Source of the DNA: Sinotaia quadrata
Taxonomy: Eukaryota; Mollusca; Gastropoda; Architaenioglossa; Viviparidae
Assembly: GCA_028829895.1 (NCBI GenBank)
Contig: CM054177.1
Span: 30,639,564-30,703,563 of the forward strand
Length of the DNA stretch: 64,000 bases
Reading direction: 5' to 3'
Made by a program: the position numbers and the translations under genes. The notes beneath the pieces are model-generated. The model had not been told where the DNA came from. It was given only the letters and a program-made list of their open reading frames with translations, and searched no databases. Each line of letters opens with the position of its first letter. Within the stretch, counting starts at the first letter, position 1. Below are positions 1 to 35,049 of this stretch, in pieces.

Positions 1-214
1 GCACTTTAAATATATGGGAAATAACTCAACAAAGAGTTGTTTTAATATATAAGCATATCTCTGTAACTTTATCCGAGTATTTTCAACAAATTATACTGCT
101 AGAACACTGCAGAGTGTTACGTTTAATCATAGCCTATTTTAGATTTTCTTTATCAATAGTGGACTATGAAGCATTGATTTGTGAATACTAACAGAATGAA
201 AGAACTATACATAC

Positions 215-290
215 CTGAGTCAACAAGAATAGCTTGTGTAATACTTTTTCCCTGCATCATGTAACCTTTCTTTTCTTCCGCATGCTTGGA
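215..290 (-). other. Candidate internal coding exon of an unresolved gene
   Basis: On the minus strand a 76 nt stretch lies between an acceptor (ttgctatttgaag) and a good donor (G|gtatgt). It is open in one frame and reads SKHAEEKKGYMMQGKSITQA followed by ILVDS, ending after the first base of a codon. It lies downstream of the stop codon of the large minus-strand gene at 1,619. It is therefore either an exon of the next gene, whose other exons are off the left edge, or part of an alternative 3' end. If joined to exon 3,803-3,963 in phase it would give 22 different residues and then a stop. I do not recognise the peptide. Confidence 0.35.
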
Positions 291-1618
291 CTTCAAATAG
301 CAACAGAAGACAAAAATAAACATGTGATTTAACAGCAATAGGAGGTCATAGTACAAATGTGAAATAACAGATATACAAAACAGGAGCAAACAAGTGAAAT
401 AATAGCAATAGAAGACCAAAGTATAGTATGCATTCCCAGTCATTGGTTAAAAAAAAAAAAATTCTGGTTCTGGCTACTCACTTCCTAATTTAGCTGAAAA
501 AACATTGGAGTATGATTAATCACTATTAAATAGCATAATGCTGATATGTTTTGTTCTGAAAGAACATATATAAAAAGCTTTAGATTTAATATGAAATTCT
601 GACTGCTCATATACTTAATCTGCTAGGAAAATTTTGAAGAGTGATTTAAACAAGCTGGTGCTGATTTTGATTGAAAACACTAATAACAGCAGTTAATGAA
701 GTACAAAAAAGAATAAATGGTACAGAATAAATCTGTAGTCATAGGTGATAGGTATGTTCAAGTAACTGTTAAATCAGTATCTATTGGAGTTGAACATTTT
801 CAGAATAAATCTACAGAATAAATCTGTAGTCATAGGTGATAGGTATGTTCAAGTAACTGTTAAATCAGTATCTATTGGAGTTGAACATTTTCAATGGTAT
901 AGGGTAAATAAGTACCTATTGGTGTTGGGCATATTCAACAGTTACACATGAAAGGTCACTCCAAAAACTTTGATCAGCATACCAGTAATAAGATTTATAA
1001 TTTTTTCAAGTTTCTTATTTTTAAAGTGATGTATTAAACTGATTTTACCAAATAAAAATGAATGGAAACAACTTTAAATTATTAAAGCAAAACAACTGAT
1101 ATAACTGTATATTATTAAAAACATTTTTATTGTTTAATAACAACTCCAGACACACACACACACACACTCACTAAGAAATTATGCATCTTTTTTTGATAGG
1201 CATTCATTTCATATTTACATTGCTTATTGTGACATAGCTATGCCACCATTTTCTTAAAAATAGTACTATGATTTTTAATCTCAATGCATAATGTTTATTC
1301 ATCACTAGCAAAGTTCATTGAAAAGATAATGACTTCAGCATTCCATAATTAGCAAAAAGGACTGACACCCAACTTTTTATGTTTTGTACTGTTTTGTTTT
1401 AGTTGTCTTTAAAAATTATTATTATTATTAAAATATTTTACCAGTCATTTAAGGTATTCATTAAGAGTCCATATATTCCATGTCTCCTGAAGCTCTAATA
1501 GCTAAGACTAGCCCCTAAAGTGTCATATTTATAGTTCTAAACTGCTACAGTTACATACACCATGTCTCCTGAAGCTCTAATAGCTAAGACTAGCCCCATA
1601 AGTGTCATGTTTATAGTT
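291..1618. other. 3' flank or intergenic DNA, no gene seen
   Basis: This AT-rich stretch follows the stop of the minus-strand gene. Apart from the duplications at 721-893 and 1,467-1,626 and a short CA run at 1,149-1,167, I see nothing coding. On the minus strand an AATAAA lies at 1,294-1,299, about 320 bp past the stop, and is the first plausible poly(A) signal for that gene. Assignment of the signal is inference. Confidence 0.5.
721..893. repeat. Tandem duplication, about 91 bp period
   Basis: A segment of about 82 bp at 721-802 (starting tacagaataaatctgtagtc) is repeated almost unchanged at 812-893. A decayed third copy (cctattggtgttgggcat) follows at about 895-940. The copies lie between gene models and carry no open frame of note. 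Confidence 0.85.

Positions 1619-1626
<8 letters not shown>
1467..1626. repeat. 82 bp direct duplication reaching into the last codons
   Basis: Two copies start at about 1,479 (catgtctcctgaagctctaa) and 1,561 with a period of 82 bp. The right copy includes the stop codon of the large minus-strand gene (minus TTTTAG at 1,619) and the left copy is a near duplicate of this end lying in the putative 3' untranslated region. Confidence 0.85.
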
Positions 1627-24814
<23,188 letters not shown>

Positions 24815-25079
24815 ATTTTCCTGATAGAAACCTCAAACTATAAAATTAAAACTAAAAATAATTATGATTTTTTTGCTAGAGCAGACTACAATTTTCATGC
24901 GATATCAGATACAGATACAGTGCATGATAATAGTTTTCTTGAGTAACTGAAAAGGGATAACTCAGAAACAATAATTTATTAACTAAAATAATTCATAGTT
25001 TATATTGTTTTATTATATAATTGAAAATAAACTATGTTTAAAACTGTTTGTACTTTAAGATTCTAAGTGAATTTATATT

Positions 25080-25271
25080 GTTTACTAGCAGAAAAACCCA
25101 GTGTTGACTTGGGTGTGGAAAGCAGTTGATATTAATGAATAACATAAATAAATTTGCTTTTTTACTATGCCGTGGAGGCCCAGATTTTAATCCTCTATGT
25201 CTATCCTATGGGTAAACTAGGGTACTTCCCATGCAATTTTTAGCTTCATACTCCACTGTGAATCTTATAAG

Positions 25272-25309
<38 letters not shown>
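25080..25309. repeat. Interspersed repeat fragment ending in an AT run
   Basis: tactagcagaaaaacccagt opens a segment containing ccagattttaatcctctatg, then tctatcctatgggtaaact and catgcaatttttagcttc, which parallels the array at 17,640-18,540. A (TA)n run follows at 25,275-25,309. It is in the first intron of the coiled-coil gene. Confidence 0.65.
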
Positions 25310-25312
<3 letters not shown>

Positions 25313-26700
25313 TCTATGAAGGTGGTTATGTAAGAAACATGTATGGACATACATTTTCAGTTTTATTTAATAAATGAAATATCTGTAATGTTTACTTTTA
25401 TTATTAATTTAACTAAATTAATTTGAATTTGTTTAAATTTTAATTTAAAATAAATAAGACATTATATATGTTAGGAACTCAACAACTTAAATCAATTAGT
25501 ATTTTGCACTTTTTTCATTTCCAATTTTGAGTCCATTTATAACAATCAAAGATTGGATTTATTAATACTATTCATACTATTATGGCTTAGAAAGAAATAA
25601 AAGAAAAACAAAAGAAAACAAACAAACAAAAAAACAATTAAAACTAACAAATATAGTATATACAGTTAAAAAATATAAATAAATCCATTTTCAAAAAATC
25701 AATTAGAAAGAAAGAAAGAAAGAAAGAAAGATGTTTTACTACTAATATTAGTAAACATACTTTGTTGCACTGGAGTAATAATTAATAATAAATATCTTTT
25801 AACTCTTTCAGAATAAAAACTTATATTTATAATTTTTAAGATATTAATTTTTAAAAAATTTGTAAATAAAGTAATCTACCATAAATGGTCTTTACAATTC
25901 ATATGACTATGATCCGTTAATTTTACAAATATATATATATATATACATGTACTTGAAAAAATAATGATCTTTCAAAATCTGCTTCTTTTTTTTATTTACA
26001 CACAAAATAAACAACAAAACAAAAATGTATTAATCAAGAAATATAAAGGGTAACCATGAACTGTAGTCTTTCAAAAATTAAATTGCAGCTAAATTTAAGT
26101 GAAAAAAAAAAAGAACCAAATAGGCCTATACAACTGAAGTTCTTCATCTTATGTCTTAAAAAGACGTATACAGAATCTATCCACTTAGCAGTAAAGAATC
26201 AAGGCTTTTGATATTGATAACGGTGATGAGCATTCAAATATATTAGCGATGATCAGTTTACTTACTTATGGATTGTTTCTAAATTACAATTAAGATTGAA
26301 AGTGAAACTGAGAAAAACATACAATACTATGTAATACATGTATATATAAAACCAGTGAGTCATAACTGACAAGTCACTGAGTAAATGTTCCATGTGCATG
26401 TTGCACTATACATACGACTATGAAATTCATTGGCAATAGCACGATGCACATCCCCCAAACCACTAAATAATTTAAATGATTCAGTCTTTAACGTTTAAGT
26501 AGCTAACCAGACCAGAGCCATTATAAATTTTAATAGTACTCTAGTATTTTTGTTTAACTTGAAATGTTTGTTCGTTTGTTTTCAAACTAGGATGTTAAGT
26601 AATATTACAGAAGATAACAGATTAGATTTTCGATGAAAGCAACAACAAACAAAAAAGATAAAGCACCTGACTAAAAAAGTCTATTAAGTGAATAGATCCC
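25310..26700. other. Intron 1 sequence, AT-rich, no exon seen
   Basis: A (GAAA)n run is at 25,706-25,730 and a short AT run at 25,929-25,944. Nothing else stands out. Confidence 0.5.
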
Positions 26701-27060
26701 TGATCCAAATATCCCCCTTAGAGGGCTGCTATCCTCGCACTGAACAGAATCGACACTTTACACGAGTAACAACTTGATTTTTAGCTATGCGCTCTGCCGT
26801 TATGTTCAATTGGTGAAAATAAAAAACAACTAAAGAACTCTTACCTTGTGTCAGATAATATCTCAAACTAAATGGTACTAAACAAAAATGTCAATGTAAT
26901 CCATTCTGGTAGTTGTTTAAAGTGTCGAAATGTATTGTCCATGCTCGATTACTTTTTGTGTACATCGTTTGTATCAAAGCGGCAACAGCTGAGTTTAACT
27001 CTCGCGATATTTAGGAACGAGATTCGTCGTCTGCTCAATGTGTGATGTCGACAGTGCTAG
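26700..27060 (-). promoter_or_regulatory. Putative promoter and 5' untranslated exon of the coiled-coil gene
   Basis: CpG becomes frequent here after a CpG-poor gene body. A strong minus-strand donor (ACAAG|gtaaga) at 26,845 marks the end of a first exon that carries no usable long frame, so it is probably untranslated. TCTCGCGA at 27,000-27,007 resembles the core of the TCTCGCGAGA element of housekeeping promoters in vertebrates; use here is inference. A 24-codon upstream frame lies at 26,868-26,942. The transcription start is not visible; 26,950-27,050 is my estimate. Confidence 0.5.
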
Positions 27061-27475
27061 TTCTCAAGTTACTGAAGCATCATATGTGCATGATCTATGC
27101 AAAGGTTACAACATATATGCTAGACCAAATATAGCTGAATGCTTTTTTTTTTTTTACGAGTGTCAAAAGTTTTTTCGACATAAAAAGTAAATAATAGCAA
27201 GTGTCTGTAGGAAGCCGGTGTCCACGTGACTTGCTTTCTAATGCTGGTGCAATTCTTTTGCTGTCAGTGTTGTAGCCCGATTGCTTTAATTGAGTGTTAA
27301 ACGCGTCGTGCTTAGAACACTTTTCAGTCTTTTGTTTTTCCATTCATTTTCGTCCATTTTCCATTTCAGCTGCTGATGGTTCTTGCTTTTGCATATAAAT
27401 GATAAACTTAAGGAATTATTATAGTTCGGATATTTTAAAAAAAGCTATTAATTAAAAATTATTATCTTTCTAAAC

Positions 27476-27631
27476 CAGTGGTTCTTAACCTGGGTTCGGT
27501 GAGTCAGTCTCAGGGGTTCGGCGGAGGGAAGTCAAGACACGCACCCGACTCATATGGTTCGTGATGGCAATAAAGAAGAGTTCGGTGAATGTGCATATGA
27601 AACTGGTGGACAACAAGGTTAAGAACCACTG
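27476..27631. mobile_element. hAT-type miniature inverted-repeat transposon, 156 bp
   Basis: The element opens with CAGTGGTTCTTAACCTGGG and closes with AAGGTTAAGAACCACTG, an inverted repeat with the CAGTGG...CCACTG form usual for hAT elements. It is flanked on both sides by the identical 8 bp TTCTAAAC (27,468-27,475 and 27,632-27,639), the target duplication length typical of hAT. There is no open frame, so it is non-autonomous. The perfect duplication suggests a fairly recent insertion. Confidence 0.93.
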
Positions 27632-27639
27632 TTCTAAAC

Positions 27640-28158
27640 CATGACGTCTGATGAAAATGAATTCAAATTCGAAACCGATTTTAAGGAGGGAAGAAGAATA
27701 ACGATTAAAAACAGGCTGTTTCGGTCATAATTGAGATGATGGTATGAAAACCAGAAATAACTGATTGTGGTAAACTCATAATAAACTGGTCGGATACGAA
27801 GCAGCAAATATGCTATGGCGTGCTACGTGTCCTTAAATTGTGTGGGTGGGGGTGTGAGAGAGAGAGAAAAAAAAAGAGAAATCATTATATATAGGCCCTA
27901 ATAATCTCACAATCTTGCGTAATTACAGTAGTTGTAGCTGCTTCAAATATTTCCTCATGAGATATCAGTGAGATACCTGGAGAAGCATTGTTCGGGTACT
28001 CTTCAACTACATGTCTACGTACTTATACGTACATTTAAAAAACTGAAGGTCATTTGTATTGTTTCGGGTTCTTTCCTTGTTTAACTGAGATCGAGTTCAA
28101 TGTCAAGGGGATGCGAATTTTTCTTCCGGTGGACTTATACATTATAATTATACACAAT

Positions 28159-28161
<3 letters not shown>
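27640..28161. other. Intergenic, nothing recognised
   Basis: CpG-containing unique sequence with a short GA run at 27,857-27,868. No gene is supported. Confidence 0.5.

Positions 28162-28242
<81 letters not shown>
28162..28242. repeat. Compound (CT)n(CA)n microsatellite
   Basis: A CT run of about 42 bp passes directly into a CA run of about 39 bp. It produces frames on both strands that are not genes. Confidence 0.97.
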
Positions 28243-28244
<2 letters not shown>

Positions 28245-28637
28245 TTCGCGCAACTGACACAGTTATAAACTGCGCACACCAACAATTGAAACTTGAATGG
28301 GAAGGAGTAAAATATATTTTTAGTAGTTGCTTAGCAAAACTGTATCAAAATAAGCATCCAAGACCATTGTTATTCTCTCCACATACGGCACTAGTTTACT
28401 AAGCAATTCTCTCCCTATAACTAGATAGTGGAATGCGCAGACAGACCAAAGGCTGGTAGTGAACGGGAAATCTGAATCATGCCAAAACCAAAAATAACTG
28501 CACATGCATATTATGGGGGAGTGTGTGCGCGCGTCTGTGTTTCTCTGGTGAATTGCGGTCTTAGTCCATCAGAAGCCGAATGATGGCATTAACTTTGACT
28601 GATGCAGCCGTGATTTAGTAAAACCTGATTAATGACT

Positions 28638-29090
28638 GGCAACGTACTCGTTACGTGTGTGTTCGTGTAGCTGTGAGTTTTAGGACAACGTACTCGTTAC
28701 GTGTGTGTTCGTGTAGCTGTGAGTTTTAGGACAACGTACTCGTTACGTGTGTGTTCGTGTAGCTGTGAGTTTTAGGACAACGTACTCGTTACGTGTGTGT
28801 TCGTGTAGCTGTGAGTTTTAGGGCAACGTACTCGTTACGTGTGTGTTCGTGTAGCTGTGAGTTTTAGGGCAACGTACTCGTTACGTGTGTGTTCGTGTAG
28901 CTGTGAGTTTTAGGGCAACATACTCGTTACGTGTGTGTTCGTGTAGCTGTGAGTTTTAGGACAACATACTCGTTACGTGTGTGTTCGTGTAGCTGTGAGT
29001 TTTAGGACAACATACTCGTTACGTGTGTGTTCGTGTAGCTGTGAGTTTTAGGACAACGTACTCGTTACTGTGTGTGTTCCTGTAGCTGAG
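28638..29090. repeat. Minisatellite, 46 bp unit, nine to ten copies
   Basis: The unit is ggacaacgtactcgttacgt plus gtgtgttcgtgtagctgtga plus gtttta. Copies differ almost only at ggacaacg, gggcaacg or ggacaacat, so the array is highly homogeneous. Each copy holds several CpG sites. Confidence 0.95.
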
Positions 29091-29594
29091 TTTCTTCTCC
29101 CATACACATAGTGTCACAAACTGAATGTGCAAGAATAACTGGGATATTTTGAGAATAGGCCATTGTATTCTCCGCAGTATTGCAAATCATTATAACTTAT
29201 TTTCTCGTTTCGTTTTAACTTATTTTTTCGTGCAATGAATATGTTATAAATGTATTAAAATGTTACAGATGCATTCTTTAAAAAATCATTTTAACTTATT
29301 TTCTCAGTGTGCTATTGAAATGTAATAGATGCATTTTAAAAAGATCAATTATATACATTTATAGAAATGTAAAACTTCTAAATTCGGTCACGCTGAACTT
29401 TGCGATCTTTTGGTATCGTATGCTATTTATAGACTAGAGTCTAGCGAAGATCAGCCTATATTATAGTCTTTGAGTAATCTATAAGCTGTTTAAAGGGGGA
29501 ACGACTCTAAATGTACTTACATTCTAGAATCTTTCAGATAAACGGCTGGTTATTCTAACAAGATTAAAATATTTCAGTCAATCGGTTATAAGTG

Positions 29595-29711
29595 ATTTGT
29601 GTTGAATTTGTATTTTATTGCCTACAATTGTATTACTGTTTTGAGTGCTTATTTGTGTTGAATTTGTATTTTATTGCCTACAATTGTATTACTGTTTTGA
29701 GTGCTTATTTG
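29595..29711. repeat. 55 bp perfect duplication
   Basis: The block tttgtgttgaatttgtattt and the following 35 bp occur at 29,597 and again at 29,652. Confidence 0.93.
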
Positions 29712-29949
29712 TTTTTGGATGTGTCAGTATTGAAGAGTTTATATGTTTTTATTGTTTATAATTAGCGTTCCAGTGTTAATATATATTAATAACATATATT
29801 ATTGCCAATTATATCAATGCTTTAGAAGCTGATTTTGCGTTTTATTTCTTACAATGTTTGGTTTTATTGCTTATATTTACGAGAATGGGTCAAGTGTTAA
29901 TATGATACTTATGTCTTACATATCAAGTTTTAAAACCATCTTTTCATTT

Positions 29950-30350
29950 CCAGAACGTTTCTGAACCATCTTATTTCCGATGCAAAAATTTCCGAATCAT
30001 CATTCATGTGCAGACCAAATCTCTGAATCATCATGTCATGTCCAGACCAAATCTCTGAATCATCATGTCATGTCCAGTACAAATCTCTGAATAATCATCA
30101 TGTCATGTCCAGTAAATTGAATCATCATGTCATGTCCAGTAAATTGAATCATCATGTCATGTCCAGACCAAATCTCTGAATCATCATGTTATGTCTAGAC
30201 CAAATCTCTGAATCATCATGTCATGTCCAGTAAATTGAATCATCATGTCATGTCCAGTACAAATTTCTGAATCATCATTCCCTGTCCAGTAAATTGAATC
30301 ATCATGTCATGTCCAGTAAATTGAATCATCATCTCATGTCCAATACAAGT
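29950..30350. repeat. Minisatellite, 22-35 bp unit, about 13 copies
   Basis: Units share aatcatcatgtcatgtccag and then either accaaatctctg or the short tail taaattg, so long and short forms alternate. Confidence 0.9.
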
Positions 30351-30429
30351 TTCCGTATCATTCAACTCAGTGATTTCGGGACTGAGATCCTCCAAACAGT
30401 TAACTTACTTTTGTACTCTGTAGATTTAC

Positions 30430-30800
30430 TCACTATTTCATCTGTGATCTTCATTTACCTGTTTGCGTGTGTGTGGATGTCCATACAGAGATAGTCACAC
30501 ACGGACACACAGAGAAAACAGCTTGTGTGTGCGGGTGTCTGTGCAGAGATAGGCAAATGCAAAGAGAGAAAATAGCTTGGTGTGTGCGGGTAACTCTACA
30601 GAAAGTCACGGGGGGTGGGGGTGGGGAGAAAACAGTATGTGTGTGGAGAGATGATCAGAGAGAAAGCAGCTTGCGTGTATGCGGGTGTCTGTGGAGAGAC
30701 AGAGAAATTGAGAAAGCTCGAGAGTGTGCGAAGCCTGAAGATACAAGAAGGAGCAACTTGTTTATGCGGATATCTGTGGAGAGAGAGAGAGAGTAATATA
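30430..30800. repeat. Decayed repeat, GT/GA-rich, about 60 bp unit
   Basis: Copies share gtgtctgtggagagacagag-like text and gagagaaaacagcttgtgtg. It underlies frames at 30,467-30,809 that I do not treat as genes. Confidence 0.7.
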
Positions 30801-31091
30801 CTACATTGAATTCAATAGTTAATGCAACAGGCCTTTAATGCAACAGGAAAGGGTTGTAAATATTTTCAGTAGTCTTATTCCCCAATGCAAAACTTTCAAC
30901 TGTAATAATGAAAAATGAAAGACTGACATATTACTACTTTTATACTGACATTTATAGCTGAGAAGAGTATTTGTATGTTTTATTAAGGATACATCATGTT
31001 GTATATAACAAGATCAAGAACTGAGGTTAGTGACTAACCCTTTAGGGCCAAATGCCATCATCTGAATAGGGACACGTAAATATAAGTCTAC

Positions 31092-31092
31092 A

Positions 31093-31145
<53 letters not shown>

Positions 31146-31155
31146 AGCGCGCACA

Positions 31156-31218
<63 letters not shown>
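31092..31218. repeat. (CA)n microsatellite with GCGC interruption
   Basis: Two CA tracts are separated by acgcaagcgcgcacacgcac at about 31,140-31,160. Confidence 0.97.
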
Positions 31219-31225
<7 letters not shown>

Positions 31226-32169
31226 CTTTCTTTGGTTTATACGGATCTGAAAACGATCATGCTATTCTGGCCGATCTTGGAACCACGCCAAGAATGCCAG
31301 CCCAGCTCAGGCTGTCTGTTTATTTACGACAGAACTACTCTATGCGCTTGTTTCTTTATCTGGCACACTAGCAAGCAGACGACCACTAAGGCCGTTATGA
31401 CTTTCAGGGGTGGTGTTCTCAAGTTATCTCCGGTAAATCTTGAAAGTCCGCCTTGTCAGTTCACCAAAGAGGCACTGACAGTTTTGAACAAGTGCAAATA
31501 TTCATGCTCAAAAACTACACAAAGGAGTATTGAAACACGCTGATTCATCTGCACCCGATGGAAATACAAGCAAGAAGGTCGGGTGGCATAGAGTGGGTAT
31601 CATTTTCACCTGTCTATTTATCGTCCTCGAGAGCTAATTGATAGGTAGACAAGATAATACGCCAGGCAAGCCAAGAGAGAAAACAAGGGAACCAACTCCA
31701 GGAGCTGACAGTTTGCATCATTAGTTGTAACATACATCGAGTGACGCGGTTACAGTAGTCGGCTACATTAGATCTGAGTCGCTGTACTCGAGTGACGCGG
31801 TTACAGTATTCAGCAAATGAGCACTTTACATTGTGCCATTCATTAACCATTGAGTCATCTTTACATTGTGCCATCAACCACTGAGTCATCTTGTACATTG
31901 TGCCATCAACCACCGAGTCATCTTGAAATAGTGTGTGCACGTGTGCGTGCGTATGCATGTGTATGTATATGTGCTTGTGTGTGTGTGTGAAAATATAGTT
32001 TCGATGGATTAAACTGGTGTCCCCAAAAGTAAAACTGTTATTCCGTTATTATTTCAGTGTAGACTATGCAATGGCGTGTCCATACTAGGACATTGCTTGA
32101 TTGGATTTCCTTAAAATGCACCATTAGTCATTCAGCGTCAAATTTACGAGTGATTAGTTTTCACTGTAA
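31219..32169. other. Intergenic, short local repeats only
   Basis: A 103-codon frame at 31,232-31,543 is unique sequence but has no recognisable domain or splice support. Between 31,735 and 31,925 there are paired copies of gagtgacgcggttacagta and of acattgtgccatcaacca. No gene is claimed. Confidence 0.45.
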
Positions 32170-32692
32170 ACGTTACGACTATTAATTAATCTTTCAGTGT
32201 AAACTCAACAACTGTTAGTCCTTCAGTGTAAACTCTACAACTATTAGTCTTTCAGTGTAAATTCTGCCAGAAATTAACCTTTCAGTGTAAACTCAGCAAC
32301 TGTTAGTCTTTCAGCGTAAATTCTGCCAGAAATTAACCTTTCAGTGTAAACTCAGCAACTGTTAGTCTTTCGGTGTAAGACTCTACAACAGTTAGTCTTT
32401 TAGTATACACTCTACAACTGATAGTCTTTCATTGTAAACTCTACAAGTGGTTAGCCTTCCATTGTAATCTCTATGAATAGTTAGTCTCTCATTATAATCT
32501 CTACGAGTGGTTAATCTTTCATTTTAATCTGTATGAGGGCTTAGTCTTTCATTGTAATCTTTACGAGTAGTTTGTCTTTCAGTGCAATATCTCATAATGG
32601 TTAGTTTTTCATTATAATCTCTATGAGTGCTTAGTCTTTCATTGTAATCTCTACAAGTGGTTAATCTTTCAGTGCAAAATATCTTAGTTGTT
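32170..32692. repeat. Minisatellite, 30 bp unit, left segment
   Basis: The unit is tagtctttcattgtaatctc plus tacgagtggt with much variation. The stretch 32,397-32,692 recurs almost exactly at 33,702-33,997, on the far side of a 1.0 kb insert. Confidence 0.93.
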
Positions 32693-33701
32693 GTATGATG
32701 GGAAAATATTCCCACATATATATTTTATATAAATTTTCATTTGTGGAATGAGTGCGTATTGCGTCCTGTTTACAGAGAAGGGAAGCCCTGAAATGAATGA
32801 GAGACATGTGTGGAAGATTTAGGGGCTGGTGTTTGATGTCTGCGGTGTTTGAAGTCTGCGAGCGAGGCGGTCAGCGTGTGGTCAGTGTGTACGCTTAGCG
32901 GGTGGTTAGAGTTGTTAGAGGGACATAATCATCTTAGAGCTAATGAATTGAACAGGTCAGAAGCTGGTCTAAGCAGGGTAATAAAAACCACAGTGAAAAT
33001 GTTATCTTCACTACTTCCTGAAAAATCGTCTGAGGGTGACGACTGAAAGGGTAGTCCGCCCAAAACAACACTGGGTCGTATATGAGAGAAGAAAACCCTG
33101 GCTATATAGGGTTTTTTTCTGGTTATTGTGTATTCTCGGCTGCTCGTTTATAGCTGCCTGTTGTTTGCCTGTGTGGCCGTTCTACTTGTCCCGGCTGAAT
33201 TGGGACGTGTCGATCTATTGACTGGAAAATTCAAGTCTACAAGACTGACGTCATTTCTGTGCTTAAGCTAAGTGCCTATTCAGACAGTGACTTCAGTCCA
33301 ATGAACTGGCTTAGGATGAACTGAATTTTCTAAATCTTGTTAACTTTTTTCTTTTATTAAATTTCTTGTTATTATTTTTAAAACGCGTGTTTGTTAGTTC
33401 TATCGTTATTTTCGTAGTTCAAGTGATAATGTAATGAGTACGTCTTGTCCTCTGTTCGTTAATTGTAATCATTATATATATATAATTATTCATAAACATT
33501 AAATCTCAGCTGATTCTGAGTTGGGGGCGGAGCCAAATTGGCGACGTACCAGTATATCAGCATAACAGTTGCAGATATACATATTTAACCAGTGACCCAT
33601 GCTCTGCACCGGCACTTGTAGATGTCTTTTATCAAAACTAATTATATATAGTTGGTATAAGTCATTATTACAAAGTCACCCCAGAGTATAGCGGCGACAT
33701 A
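32693..33701. mobile_element. Possible solo-LTR-like insert of about 1.0 kb
   Basis: The segment opens TGTTGTATGATGGG with a hairpin (TGGGAA, 4 nt loop, TTCCCA) and ends near GCGGCGACA, so it is roughly TG...CA bounded. It carries CTATATAGG at about 33,099, TGACGTCA at about 33,246 and cattaaatctcag near 33,496, an order that would suit U3-R-U5. TTGGCGACG at about 33,539 resembles a primer-binding motif. No reverse transcriptase or gag is present and the target duplication is unclear (perhaps TAGT). Two overlapping 61-65 codon frames at 32,849-33,221 are not claimed. Confidence 0.35.
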
Positions 33702-34250
33702 TAGTCTTTTAGTATACACTCTACAACTGATAGTCTTTCATTGTAAACTCTACAAGTGGTTAGCCTTCCATTGTAATCTCTATGAATAGTTAGTCTCTCA
33801 TTATAATCTCTACGAGTGGTTAATCTTTCATTTTAATCTGTATGAGGGCTTAGTCTTTCATTGTAATCTTTACGAGTAGTTTGTCTTTCAGTGCAATATC
33901 TCATAATGGTTAGTTTTTCATTATAATCTCTATGAGTGCTTAGTCTTTCATTGTAATCTCTACAAGTGGTTAATCTTTCAGTGCAAAATATCTTAGTCTG
34001 TGATGTTAGTCTTTAATTGTAATCTCAACGAGAGATCAGTCTTTCAGTGCAATCTCTACCAGAGGTCAGTCTTTCATTGTAATCTCTGTGAGAAGTTAGT
34101 CTTTCGGTGCAATCTCTACAAATGGCCAGTCTTTAATTATCACCTCTACGAACGGTTAGTCTTTCATTGTTTTCTCTACGAGAGGTTATTCTTTCATTCA
34201 ATCTCTACACGTGGTTAGTCTCACAGTGCAATCTCTACGAGTGATTACAG
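33702..34250. repeat. Minisatellite, 30 bp unit, right segment
   Basis: It begins with a near-exact copy of 32,397-32,692 and then continues with further 30 bp units to about 34,250. The unit gives 10-residue periodic frames, which are artefacts. Confidence 0.93.
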
Positions 34251-34704
34251 AACATGTTCCTTTAAATTGTTCTCTCTGGAAAGTAATGCCATTACAGGAT
34301 AAATCAACAAAAGCCAATAGTAATAATAAAAAATTCCATTCACTAATTCACGCCCTCCTGAAGAGTGCAGTCACGTGACTGTTACTTGACTGACATTCTT
34401 GCTATCAAACATCCTCCATCCACTTACAAGCTCACCTCAAGAGTACTCATACGATAAAACCTTCCAATATCCAGAGATTACATTTTCAAGAGGGAAATAG
34501 AGACTTTGAAAACACACTTTAGAAAAGAGTGAAATAAGGGCTTTAGTAGACAATCCAGTTCCTATATTGAATGCTACACAAGTCCGAAATATCACTGTCA
34601 GACCGTATTTTAATTAGTTCCCTGCGAGTATTTCTTTAATGGCACCATTCGGTTGATCACTCACCCCAAAATCCAGTCAAGCCATTTTTCATTTAATTTT
34701 TCTC

Positions 34705-34707
<3 letters not shown>
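34251..34707. other. Intergenic, nothing recognised
   Basis: Unique-looking sequence between two repeats. No gene or element was recognised. Confidence 0.5.
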
Positions 34708-34786
<79 letters not shown>

Positions 34787-34799
34787 TATGTGTGTGTGC

Positions 34800-34849
<50 letters not shown>
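34708..34849. repeat. (TG)n microsatellite, about 140 bp
   Basis: TG run with short TATG and TGCG interruptions near 34,779-34,804. Frames read on either strand are artefacts. Confidence 0.98.
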
Positions 34850-34850
<1 letters not shown>

Positions 34851-35049
34851 GTGAAATGTGAAGCGTTAGTTATTCCTACAGAAAGAAAACCTCGCATACG
34901 ATATAACAGTCTTCTGTCTATTTACGTTTTGCAATACAAAAATCACTTCTGCTTGAAGCGTTTTGAAAAAAACCAAAACATGAAATCAATGTTCTCGGCA
35001 ATGTGTGTGCTGATCTTTTACCTGTAAAATAGTTAAATGTACAAATGCA

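Noticed and set aside
31232..31543. 103-codon plus-strand frame in unique DNA
   Set aside because: No domain, no exon neighbours, and it lies in a CpG-normal block that looks intergenic; chance length for one frame in 64 kb.
32849..33221. Two overlapping short frames inside the LTR-like insert
   Set aside because: No similarity to gag, protease or reverse transcriptase is visible; LTRs often hold chance frames.
34653..35027. Frame with a long Cys-Val run
   Set aside because: It is a (TG)n microsatellite translated; the flanks show no domain.
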